This document shows positions 8,487 to 16,533 of a stretch of DNA of 64,000 nt, one piece after another. A program made the translations under genes and the position numbers. The DNA lies in contig NZ_CP143624.1 in assembly GCF_050038885.1 (NCBI RefSeq), forward strand, positions 4,650,001 through 4,714,000, read 5' to 3'. The number at the start of each line of letters is the position of its first letter. The first letter of the stretch is position 1. The notes under the pieces are model-generated. The model ran no database searches. It was not told the DNA's origin and was given only the letters and a program-made list of their open reading frames with translations. This stretch comes from Myxococcus flavus. Lineage in GTDB: Bacteria > Myxococcota > Myxococcia > Myxococcales > Myxococcaceae.

Positions 8487-10193
8487 TCAGCCCGGCCTGT
8501 GAGGCCAGAAGGCGACGTCGCGCCCGGGGGCGTTCAACCAGACGGATTTGAGGAAGCGCACGGCGTTGCCGTCGTCGGTGTCATGCCGGGTGGTGAAGGC
8601 ATGCGCCGCGCCGAGGAGCAGCAGCGCCACCAGGGCCGCTCCCAGGGCGGGCGGTGCGGGCCACGGCTGGCCGGGCTTCCGCGCGAGGCTCACGTAGGCC
8701 CATGCGGCCACGCCCAGCAGCAGGGCCAGCAGCACCGTGCCCGCCACACCGGTGGGCAGGCCGATGAAGGTCAGCGGGCCGGGGGGGAAGTAGCCCGCGC
8801 GCAGCAATGGCAGCGCCAGGGCGCCCACGGCGTTGGAGACATCGTCCGGGATGTAGTTGATGAAGGTGGCCACGCCCGTGGCGGTGATGGACACCGCGCA
8901 CAGCAGCGCGGCGACCCCCAGGGCCCAGGTGCCCCGGTGGGCGGCGCGCAGCCGCTCCAGGCTCAGGCCCGCGGGCAGCAGCAGGAAGGGCACCAGTCCG
9001 GTGAGGTGGCGTGGCCCCGTCGTCCAGCCCCACGAGTCGTAGGAGAACGACGAGGTGAAGTACGTGTAGCCGGCCACCAGCGCCAGGCTCAGCCACGCCA
9101 GCGCGCGCGCCTCGGAGGACTGGCCGCGGCGGCGCCAGACGAACACCAGCCCGGGCAGCGCGAGCAGCAGGAACGGCGCCAGGGTGAACAGCCCCCGCAG
9201 GGGGGAGAAGAAGGACAGCGCGAAGGCTCGCGGGTCCGGGGTGCGGATGCCGAGGAAGCCGCCCAGGTGCCAGGGCTGATAGCCCGCGTCGTTGAGGTAC
9301 TTGTAGCCACTGGTCAGCGGGTGCCCGAAGGTCACCTGGTGGTACGCCATCAGCGCCACCAGGAAGGGCAGCGCGCCCAGCGTGGCCAGGCCCGCGGCGC
9401 GGCCCAGGCGCGCCCAGCGCTCGCGGGCGGGGACGTCCTGGAAGGCGAAGGTGAGCACCGCGTAGAGGACCAGGCCGAGCACGCCGAGCGCGCCGGTGTA
9501 CTCGGCGGCCACCGTGGCGCCCGCGCAGGCGCCCGCCACCAGATAGCCGCGCTCGCGCCACTCGCCGCGCGCGCAGCGCCACAGCGCGTAGAAGCTCCCG
9601 AAGAGCAGCACCGCCGTCGTCTGGTGGCTCATGAAGAGCAGCGAATAGCTGAAGGCCAGCGAGCCCAGCCCGTACGTCACCGTGAGGGCATCCGCGACGA
9701 GCGGCTCCAGGTACGTTCGCAGGTAGCGGCGCACGAGCCAGAGCAGGCCCAGCGTGGGCAGCACGGTGAGCAGCAGGCGCGAGAAGAAGACCAGCGGCAC
9801 CTCCGGCACGGCGTGGCGGTGGCCACCCCCCAGGGCGCGCAGCGTGGCGTAGATGGGCACCGCGGCGAGCGACAGCAGCGGCGCCTTGCTGGGGTAGTAC
9901 TTGCCGTCCTTCACCGACAGGTCGCCGACCTTGCCGTAGTCCCGCAGCGCGTCGTTGATGTGCAGGGTGCCGTACTCCACCAGCGCGCGCGTCTGCCACA
10001 GGCGGCACAGCTCGTTGGGCGAGCGCAGGCCCGGGTGGTAGGGGAACAGCAGCACGTACAGCGCCACCAGGACGGCCCAGACCGCGCGGGGCGCGCCCGC
10101 GGTCGAGGGGGCGGGGCGCTCGGACCGGCGCACGGGAGCGGCGTCCGTGGAAGGCGCTGGTTGCGGCTGGGAAGGCGCGGGCGTGCTGTTCAT
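8487..10193 (-). CDS. Polytopic membrane glycosyltransferase-like protein (PMT/ArnT, GT-C fold)
   Basis: 568-aa membrane protein. A proline-rich cytosolic tail of about 38 residues precedes a first membrane helix; then comes a large first loop (SPNELCRLWQTRALVEYG, DLSVKDGKYYPSKAPLLSL) and about ten further hydrophobic segments. An acidic residue in the first outer loop followed by a Y-x-SKAPL patch is typical of PMT/ArnT-like GT-C enzymes, which take sugars from polyprenyl-phosphate donors on the outer face of the inner membrane. The upstream gene on the same strand is a dolichol-phosphate-mannose-synthase-like GT2, which would make such a donor, so the two may be a donor/transfer pair. Substrate unknown; the family call is by pattern only. 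Confidence 0.65.
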   Translation of the reverse strand: MNSTPAPSQPQPAPSTDAAPVRRSERPAPSTAGAPRAVWAVLVALYVLLFPYHPGLRSPNELCRLWQTRALVEYGTLHINDALRDYGKVGDLSVKDGKYYPSKAPLLSLAAVPIYATLRALGGGHRHAVPEVPLVFFSRLLLTVLPTLGLLWLVRRYLRTYLEPLVADALTVTYGLGSLAFSYSLLFMSHQTTAVLLFGSFYALWRCARGEWRERGYLVAGACAGATVAAEYTGALGVLGLVLYAVLTFAFQDVPARERWARLGRAAGLATLGALPFLVALMAYHQVTFGHPLTSGYKYLNDAGYQPWHLGGFLGIRTPDPRAFALSFFSPLRGLFTLAPFLLLALPGLVFVWRRRGQSSEARALAWLSLALVAGYTYFTSSFSYDSWGWTTGPRHLTGLVPFLLLPAGLSLERLRAAHRGTWALGVAALLCAVSITATGVATFINYIPDDVSNAVGALALPLLRAGYFPPGPLTFIGLPTGVAGTVLLALLLGVAAWAYVSLARKPGQPWPAPPALGAALVALLLLGAAHAFTTRHDTDDGNAVRFLKSVWLNAPGRDVAFWPHRPG

Positions 10194-10415
10194 GGGCGGG
10201 CCCTGAAGGCGGACAGTGTCGCATCGAGGTGCGGCTGCGACGCAGTGGAGGGGCGGCGGGGCCGGCCCGTGGCATGGCGCCGCGCCGGAGCCACCTGCCC
10301 GCCGGTCGACGGCCGCGATGCGCTCGCGAGCCGACGCGTCACGCGCATGGTTCCGCCTCGTGCGGGCGCCATGCGCGCACCGGGTGGGGGCCGCGGCTGG
10401 CTCGGCGCCGGTGCC

Positions 10416-11759
10416 TCACGCGTCGCCACCGGTCGCGCGGGCCACGGCGAAGAGGCTCATGCCCACCGGCAGCTTCACGCGCGACTCCGCCCGCGCAATC
10501 AGGGGCGCCAGCGTGTCATAGAGCTTGAGCTGGAGCTTGGGCACCGAGCGGCGCCGCAGCAGGCGGCTGTTGATGAACCAGCCCGGCAGGCCCGCCAGGT
10601 TCATCCACTCCAGCGTCTCCACCTGGAAGCCGTTCTCCTCCAGCACCGCGCGCAGCGTGGCGGGCGTGTAGCGGCGGTGGTGGCCCACGGCCTCGTCGAT
10701 GGCGCCGAAGAGCTGCTGCAGCGCGGGGACGAGGATGACCACCCGGCCGCCCGGCGTCAGAATCTGCCGGAACCGGCGCACGGCGGACGCATCGTCCGGG
10801 ATGTGCTCCAGCACGTTGGACAGGACGATGGTGTCCAGTCGCTCCGACTTGAGCGACTCCCAGTCCGCCAGGGCCACGTCGGACAGGTAGGGGCGGATGT
10901 GCGGCTTGCCGCGGAAGAGGTTCTTCAGCCGGTCCACGTAGAAGCGGTCCACCTCGAGCGCGATGAGCAGCTCCAGGCCGGACTCCAGCTCCCGCGTAAT
11001 CGTGCCGATGCCGGCGCCAATCTCCAGCACCCGGCGGCCCAGGTGCTCGCGGAAGCGGCGGCCCAGCCACTGGTTGTAGTGGACGGCGCCGTCCATGCGC
11101 TCCAGGGTGGTGTAGCCCTCGTGCTGGTTGTCCGCGTCGTCGCGCACGGTGGCATAGCGGACCAGGGTGCGCAGCCGGGACAGGTGCGCCGCGGGCGTCC
11201 GGCGGGGCACCGCGCCGGGGGGCAGCGTCACCTCGGTGAGGCGGTACAGCTGCGCGGCCAGCTTCACCACCAGCTCCGCGTCCACCGCGTCGTCGTCGCT
11301 GGTGAGCGTGACGGAGCGCAGCGCCTCGGTGCGGAAGGCGCGCAGGCCGGTGAGGGGGTCCGTCAGCGCCACGTCGGTGACGAAGCGGGTGACGTGTCCC
11401 AGGGCCCGGTCCGCCAGCAGCTCCGGCGCCAGCCCCTGCGCCGTGCGCAGGCCGAACACGGCGTCCGCGGTGTCCGCCTGGATGGGGGCCACCAGCGCCT
11501 CATAGACGTCCTGTGGATACGCGGTGTCCGGGTCCTGGAGCACCGTCACCGCGCCCTTCACCTGGGCCAGCGCGGCGCGGATGGCTGCTCCCTTGCCACC
11601 GGGCGCGTGGAGCACGTGCACGTTGGGGGCAGCGGCGTTGACGGAGCCCTCGCCGGCGAGGACAGCCTCGGCGCCGGGGGGCAGCGCCTGGGCGAAGCGC
11701 GAGACGGCGTCCGCGGTGTCGGGCGAGAAGGGGAGGACGAAGGAAAGCGGTGGCGTCAC
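10416..11759 (-). CDS. Fusion of a DPM1-like GT2 glycosyltransferase and a class I SAM methyltransferase
   Basis: 447-aa two-domain protein. Residues 1 to about 190 are a GT2 domain: SFVLPF start, D76-P-D78 as DxD metal site, and DPLTGLRAFR, typical of polyprenyl-phosphate sugar synthases. Residues from about 225 are a methyltransferase: motif I VLEIGAGIG at 244-252, LSNVLEHIPDD as the post-motif, and HHRRYTP, seen in bacterial sugar/lipid methyltransferases. The GTG at 11759 was chosen because the GT2 fold begins immediately after it; an ATG 69 bp upstream adds an unlikely His/Ala-rich tail, and neither start has a strong ribosome-binding site. It is divergent from wzc. It may load a sugar on a polyprenyl carrier and methylate it; that is inference. 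Confidence 0.75.
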   Translation of the reverse strand: MTPPLSFVLPFSPDTADAVSRFAQALPPGAEAVLAGEGSVNAAAPNVHVLHAPGGKGAAIRAALAQVKGAVTVLQDPDTAYPQDVYEALVAPIQADTADAVFGLRTAQGLAPELLADRALGHVTRFVTDVALTDPLTGLRAFRTEALRSVTLTSDDDAVDAELVVKLAAQLYRLTEVTLPPGAVPRRTPAAHLSRLRTLVRYATVRDDADNQHEGYTTLERMDGAVHYNQWLGRRFREHLGRRVLEIGAGIGTITRELESGLELLIALEVDRFYVDRLKNLFRGKPHIRPYLSDVALADWESLKSERLDTIVLSNVLEHIPDDASAVRRFRQILTPGGRVVILVPALQQLFGAIDEAVGHHRRYTPATLRAVLEENGFQVETLEWMNLAGLPGWFINSRLLRRRSVPKLQLKLYDTLAPLIARAESRVKLPVGMSLFAVARATGGDA

Positions 11760-11963
11760 GCCGGGCTGAGTAGCACAGGCTGCGCACGCATGCGCGTGGC
11801 GCGTCCCCTGAGCGTGGATGGAGGGCATCCAGGCGACCGCGGAACGATGGACAACCCCGATGGGACGCGGCACGCTCGTCGCGCTTCCCAATGGTGTGGG
11901 TGAAGGTCGGCCGGTGGCCGCCAGGCCTGAGGCGCCGCACCGGGAACGGCAGGGAGACGTCAC

Positions 11964-14150
11964 GTGGATGGAACCGGTTTCGACCCGGCCAGTGGTGGCC
12001 TGACGCCCGCGGGCCTCATGCAGCACCTGCGCGCGGTGTGGCGCCGCAAATGGGTCGTCCTGGGGGTGTCGCTGGTGGTGGTGGCGCTCATGGCCGCCCA
12101 CACGCTGCGCCAACCGAAGGTGTACTCCTCCAGCGCCTCGCTCATCATCGACGTGACGGCGCCTCGCTTCCTGGATGGGGAAGTGAAGGAGGTCATGGGC
12201 GAGGAGCGAAGCAACTACTGGTTCAACAAGGAGTACTACGCCACGCAGAGTCAAATCATCACCTCGCGCGCGGTGGCGGGGCGGGTGGTGGACAAGCTGG
12301 GCCTGTCCACGGACGCGGGCTTCCTGGGCGTGGCGAACGTGGCGGACGAGAAGGCGCGCCTGCAGGCGATGCAGGGCATGGACGCGGTGGCGCTGCTCCA
12401 GTCGCGCATCCGGGTGATTCCCGCGAAGGACTCGCGGGTGATGAACATCGCGGTGGATGACTTCGACGCCCAGCGCGCGGCGCTGCTGGCCAACGAGGTG
12501 GCCGCCGCGTACATGGCGGAGAACCTGGCCCTCAAGCTGCGGACGACGGAGGACGCGCGCGACTGGCTGGAGGGCCGGCTGGCCGAGCTGGAGGCCCAGT
12601 CGCGCTCCAGCGAGCTGGCCGTCTACGACTTCAAGAAGGACGCGGACATGCTGTCCACGTCGCTCGAGTCGCGGATGAGCATCGTCAGCGAGCGCATCAA
12701 CAGCTTCAACCTGAAGCTGACCGAGGTGCGCATCCAGATTGCCGCCCAGCAGGCGCGCGTGGAGGCCATCCACCGGCTGCGCAAGGCGTCTCCGGAGGAC
12801 GAGACGTGGGCGGAGGCCTTGTCGGGCGCCAGCGAGGGCCCCATCCAGGACCTGCGGCGCAGCTACACCGAGCTGCGCATGTCGTGCGCGGAGCTGGAGG
12901 AGCGCTACCTGCCCGAGCACCCGAAGCTCCTGGAGTGCCACCGCAAGCTGGCGGTGGTGCGCGAGGACTTCCTCAAGAGCCTGGCCAACGTCGTGCGCGG
13001 CGCGGAGACGGCGCTGGCGGAGGCGGTGGCGCAGGAGAAGAACCTGGTGCGCCTGCTGGAGGCGGAGAAGGCGGAGGCCTTCCTGGTGAACAAGAAGGCC
13101 ATCGAGTTCGACCGGCTCAAGCGCGACTCGGACAACAACCAGCGCCTCTACGAGCTGGTGGCCAAGCGGCTGAAGGACATCGAGCTGTCGGGCATGCTGC
13201 GCACCAGCAACGTGCGCGTGCTGGACCCGGCGCGGCCCAACCTGGTGCCGGTGAAGCCGCACGTGCGCCGCAACCTGGCGGTGGGCCTGGTGATGGGGCT
13301 CCTGGCCGGCCTGGGCGTGGTGCTGCTGCTGGAGCTGCTGGAGAACAGCGTGGCCACGCAGGCGGACGTGGAGGAGCGGCTGGGGCTGGCCTTCCTGGGC
13401 CTCATGCCGCGGCTCGACGGGAGCAAGGCGCCACGCGACAGGGATTTGCACGTCCACCGCGAGCCCAAGTCGACGGCGGCGGAGTGCTGCCGCGCCATCC
13501 GCACCAACCTGCTGTTCATGTCGCCGGACAACCCCTTCAAGACGCTGGTGGTGACGTCCAGCGGCCCGCAGGAGGGCAAGTCCACCACCTGCGTCAGCCT
13601 GGGCGTGGCCATGGCCCAGAGCGGCAACCGGGTGTTGCTGCTGGACACGGACATGCGCCGGCCGCGCCTGCACCGCGCCTTCGGGGTGCCCAACGAGCTG
13701 GGCATCTCCTCGCTGGTGGTGGGGGAGGGCACGCTCGAGGCGGCGGTGAAGAGCACCGAGGTGCCCGGCCTCTTCGTGCTGCCGTGTGGCCCGCTGCCGC
13801 CCAACCCGGCGGAGCTGCTGCACACCCAGGCCTTCACGGACCTGCTCAAGGCCGCCTCCGAGCGCTTCGACCGCGTCATCCTGGACAGCCCGCCCATCAA
13901 CGCGGTGGCGGACGCGGCGGTGCTGGCCACCAAGTGTGACGGCGTGGTGCTGGTGCTGAAGGCGGCCAAGACGAACCGCGAGTCGGCGCGGCGCGCGCTG
14001 CGCTCGCTGGCGGACGTGCAGGCGCGGATGTATGGCGCCATCCTCAATGACGTGGACCTCTCGGCGCCGCGGTATGGCGACTCGTACCTGGCCTACCAGG
14101 GCTATGGCCAGTACGGAGAGGAGCCCAAGGACGGGGTGGCCCAATCGTGA
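11964..14150 (+). CDS. wzc: Wzc-type polysaccharide co-polymerase fused to a bacterial tyrosine autokinase
   Basis: 728-aa inner-membrane protein controlling chain length and export of a Wzy-dependent polysaccharide. A first membrane helix at about 31-50 (WVVLGVSLVVVALMAA), a periplasmic Wzz/coiled-coil region, a second helix near 436-455, then a cytosolic BY-kinase: Walker A at 534-540 (GPQEGKS), Walker A' VLLLDTDMRRP, Walker B VILDSPP. The tail holds five tyrosines (704, 708, 711, 714, 717) as the autophosphorylation cluster. GTG start with AGGGAGA 6 bp upstream. It opens the plus-strand glycosyltransferase run and overlaps the next gene by 4 bp. It corresponds by layout to WzcB (BtkB) of the M. 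xanthus BPS pathway; that equivalence is from memory. Confidence 0.92.
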   Translation: MDGTGFDPASGGLTPAGLMQHLRAVWRRKWVVLGVSLVVVALMAAHTLRQPKVYSSSASLIIDVTAPRFLDGEVKEVMGEERSNYWFNKEYYATQSQIITSRAVAGRVVDKLGLSTDAGFLGVANVADEKARLQAMQGMDAVALLQSRIRVIPAKDSRVMNIAVDDFDAQRAALLANEVAAAYMAENLALKLRTTEDARDWLEGRLAELEAQSRSSELAVYDFKKDADMLSTSLESRMSIVSERINSFNLKLTEVRIQIAAQQARVEAIHRLRKASPEDETWAEALSGASEGPIQDLRRSYTELRMSCAELEERYLPEHPKLLECHRKLAVVREDFLKSLANVVRGAETALAEAVAQEKNLVRLLEAEKAEAFLVNKKAIEFDRLKRDSDNNQRLYELVAKRLKDIELSGMLRTSNVRVLDPARPNLVPVKPHVRRNLAVGLVMGLLAGLGVVLLLELLENSVATQADVEERLGLAFLGLMPRLDGSKAPRDRDLHVHREPKSTAAECCRAIRTNLLFMSPDNPFKTLVVTSSGPQEGKSTTCVSLGVAMAQSGNRVLLLDTDMRRPRLHRAFGVPNELGISSLVVGEGTLEAAVKSTEVPGLFVLPCGPLPPNPAELLHTQAFTDLLKAASERFDRVILDSPPINAVADAAVLATKCDGVVLVLKAAKTNRESARRALRSLADVQARMYGAILNDVDLSAPRYGDSYLAYQGYGQYGEEPKDGVAQS

Positions 14151-15397
14151 GCCTGCCGCTTGCGGGGGCGGGCCTGCGGGTGCTGCACCTGGGCAAGTTC
14201 TATCCCCCCGCGTCGGGCGGCATGGAGGCCCACGTGCGGACGCTGGCGCGCGCGCAGGCGGCGCTGGGCGCGCAGGTGGAGGTGCTGTGCGCCAACCACG
14301 CCGCGGAGGGCCAGGGCACCAGCCACGAGTTCCACGGCCGCAGCCCCACGCGTGAGGAATGGGACGGCCCGGTGCGGGTGACGCGCCTGGGCCGGCTGGC
14401 GTCGGTGGCGCGCATGGACGTGCTGCCGGACCTGCCTCGCATGCTATCGCGCGCGCTGGACCGGGGCGTGGACGTGCTGCACCTGCACACCCCCAACCCG
14501 ACGCTGGTGCTGGCGCTGGACGTGGTGCGCCGGCTGCCGCCCCTCTTCATCACCCACCACAGCGACGTCATCCGGCAGAAGGTGGCCGGCGCGCTCTTCA
14601 AGCCGTTCGAGGCGCTGCTCTACGCGCGCGCCCGGCGGGTGCTGGCCACCAGCGAGGCCTATGTGCCGGGCTCGCCGCTGCTGCGTGCCTTCCGCGGCAA
14701 GGTGCGGGCGCTGCCGCTGGGGCTGGACCTGGCGCCCTACCTCCACCCCTCCGCCGCCGCGTGCGACGCGGAGGCGCGCTGGCGGGCGGAGGCCGCGGGG
14801 GGCCCGCTGTGGCTCATGGTGGGGCGGCTCGTCTACTACAAGGGGCTGTTCACCGCGCTGGAGGCCCTGGCCCGGGTGCCAGGCCGGCTGGTGGTGGTGG
14901 GGGAGGGGCCGCTGGAGGCCGAGGCCCGACGCCGGGCGCGTTCGCTGGGCGTGGAGGGGCGGGTGACGTGGGCGGGCTACCTGCCTCCGGACGCGCTGGT
15001 GGGCGCGCTCCGGGCGGCCACCGCGCTCTGGTTCTGCGGCAACGCGCGCAGCGAGGCCTATGGCCTGTCGCAGGTGGAGGCCATGGCCAGCGGACGGCCC
15101 GTGCTGAACACGGCGATTCCCCACTCGGGCGTCGCCTGGGTGAGCCTGCACGAGCAGACCGGCCTGACGGTGCCCGTCGGAGATGCGCCCGCCCTGGCGG
15201 CCGCGGCGCGGCGGCTGCTGGACGAGCCGGACCTGGCGCGGCGGCTGGGGCGCGCGGCCCGGGAGCGCGCGGTGGCCGAGTTCCGGCATGACGTCATGGC
15301 CTGGCGCAGCCTGGTGCTGTACGCGGAGGCGCTCGGCCGGCCCGCGCCCGCGGTGGCGTCCACGCTCCTCCCGAAGGCATTGGCGGAGACCGCATGA
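14147..15397 (+). CDS. GT4-family glycosyltransferase
   Basis: 416-aa GT-B enzyme transferring a sugar from a nucleotide donor, presumably onto the lipid-linked repeat unit in the cytosol. N-terminal domain begins LRVLHLGKFYPPASGGMEAH, the glycine-rich acceptor-side loop of GT4 proteins. The C-terminal domain has the E-x7-E donor motif (E303, E311 in SEAYGLSQVEAM) and a VGDAPALAAA helix. GTG start overlaps the wzc stop as GTGA; the next gene overlaps by ATGA, so it belongs to one operon of at least wzc plus four genes. Sugar specificity cannot be read from sequence. Confidence 0.85.
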   Translation: MSLPLAGAGLRVLHLGKFYPPASGGMEAHVRTLARAQAALGAQVEVLCANHAAEGQGTSHEFHGRSPTREEWDGPVRVTRLGRLASVARMDVLPDLPRMLSRALDRGVDVLHLHTPNPTLVLALDVVRRLPPLFITHHSDVIRQKVAGALFKPFEALLYARARRVLATSEAYVPGSPLLRAFRGKVRALPLGLDLAPYLHPSAAACDAEARWRAEAAGGPLWLMVGRLVYYKGLFTALEALARVPGRLVVVGEGPLEAEARRRARSLGVEGRVTWAGYLPPDALVGALRAATALWFCGNARSEAYGLSQVEAMASGRPVLNTAIPHSGVAWVSLHEQTGLTVPVGDAPALAAAARRLLDEPDLARRLGRAARERAVAEFRHDVMAWRSLVLYAEALGRPAPAVASTLLPKALAETA

Positions 15398-16533
15398 GCC
15401 ACCCGATGCGCGTGCTGCATGTCTACAGCGGCAACCTCTACGGCGGTATCGAGGCCTTCCTCCACACCGTTGCGCGGACGCAGGGGCTTCACGCCGGAGT
15501 CCAGCACGAGTTCGCGCTCTGCTTCGAGGGCCGGTTGGCGCGGGAGTTGCGCGAGGCCGGGGCGGAGCTGCATTCGCTGGGCGCCACGCGGGTGGGCCGG
15601 CCCGGGTCCGTGTGGCGCGCTCGGAGCGCGCTGAGGGCGCTGCTGCGCGGCGGGGGCTACGGCGCGGTCATCTGCCACGCCATCTGGTCGCAGGCGCTGT
15701 TCGGTCCGGTGGTGCGCGCCCTGGGTGTGCCGCTCGTCTTCTACCAACACGACGCGCTGAACGGGCGGCACTGGCTGGAGCGGTGGGCGCGTGCCACGGA
15801 GCCGGACCTGGTCATCACCAACAGCCGCTACTCCGCGGGCACGCTGGCCCGCGTCTATCCCCACGCGCCCTGGACGCTGGCGTATTCTCCCGTCCTCGCA
15901 CCGGCGCCGGAAGGCGCGCGGGACGAGATGCGCGCCCGGCTTCGCGCGGGGCTGGGGGCGCACGAGCAGGACGTCGTCATCGTCCAGACCAGCCGCATGG
16001 AGGCGTGGAAGGGGCAGCGACTGCTGCTGGAAGCACTCGGTCGGCTGCGTGAAGTGGCGGGCTGGCGGGCGTGGGTGGCGGGCGGGGCGCAGCGGCCGGA
16101 AGAGGAGGCCTACCTCGAGGGGCTGCGGGCGCAGGTTCACAGCCTTGGCCTGACCGAGCGGGTGCACTTCCTCGGGCAGCGCTCCGACGTGCCGTGCCTG
16201 CTGCGAGCCGCGGACATCCACTGCCAGCCCAACCTGGGCCCGGAGCCCTTCGGCATCGCCTTCGTGGAGGCCCTCCAGGCTGGCTTGCCTGTGGTAACCA
16301 CGGCGATGGGGGGGCCGCTGGAAATCGTGGACGCCTCCTGCGGCATGCTCGTCCCGCCGGAGCCCGGGGCGCTGGCCGCGGCCCTGCGGCGCCTTATCGA
16401 GGACCCGGCACTGCGGAGCAGGCTGGGCCAGGGAGGGCCGGTGCGCGCGGCGGCGCTGAGTGATTCCCGTGCTTACCTTCGCGGCCTGGAGGAGGCGCTG
16501 CGCGCGCTCACCGGCGAGCGGGCGCGCGCATGA
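15394..16533 (+). CDS. GT4-family glycosyltransferase
   Basis: 379-aa GT-B glycosyltransferase. N-terminal MRVLHVYSGNLYGGIEAFL fits the GT4 start. A NS(R)YSAGTLA segment marks the interdomain region, and the E-x7-E motif is PEPFGIAFVEAL (E284, E292), followed by GLPVVTTAMGGPLEIV, the donor phosphate-binding loop. It overlaps its neighbours by 4 bp at both ends. Expected cytosolic, working on an undecaprenyl-linked intermediate. Acceptor and donor unknown. Confidence 0.85.
   Translation: MSHPMRVLHVYSGNLYGGIEAFLHTVARTQGLHAGVQHEFALCFEGRLARELREAGAELHSLGATRVGRPGSVWRARSALRALLRGGGYGAVICHAIWSQALFGPVVRALGVPLVFYQHDALNGRHWLERWARATEPDLVITNSRYSAGTLARVYPHAPWTLAYSPVLAPAPEGARDEMRARLRAGLGAHEQDVVIVQTSRMEAWKGQRLLLEALGRLREVAGWRAWVAGGAQRPEEEAYLEGLRAQVHSLGLTERVHFLGQRSDVPCLLRAADIHCQPNLGPEPFGIAFVEALQAGLPVVTTAMGGPLEIVDASCGMLVPPEPGALAAALRRLIEDPALRSRLGQGGPVRAAALSDSRAYLRGLEEALRALTGERARA

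Noticed and set aside
8478..11903. Long plus-strand frame opposite the membrane enzyme and the GT2-methyltransferase
   Set aside because: Composition is Arg/Gln/Gly/His-rich with no domain, and it spans two real genes on the other strand.
11760..14144. N-terminal extension of the GT2-methyltransferase frame into the wzc region
   Set aside because: The extension is the mirror of wzc (His/Gln/Leu-rich). The GT2 fold begins right at the GTG at 11759.
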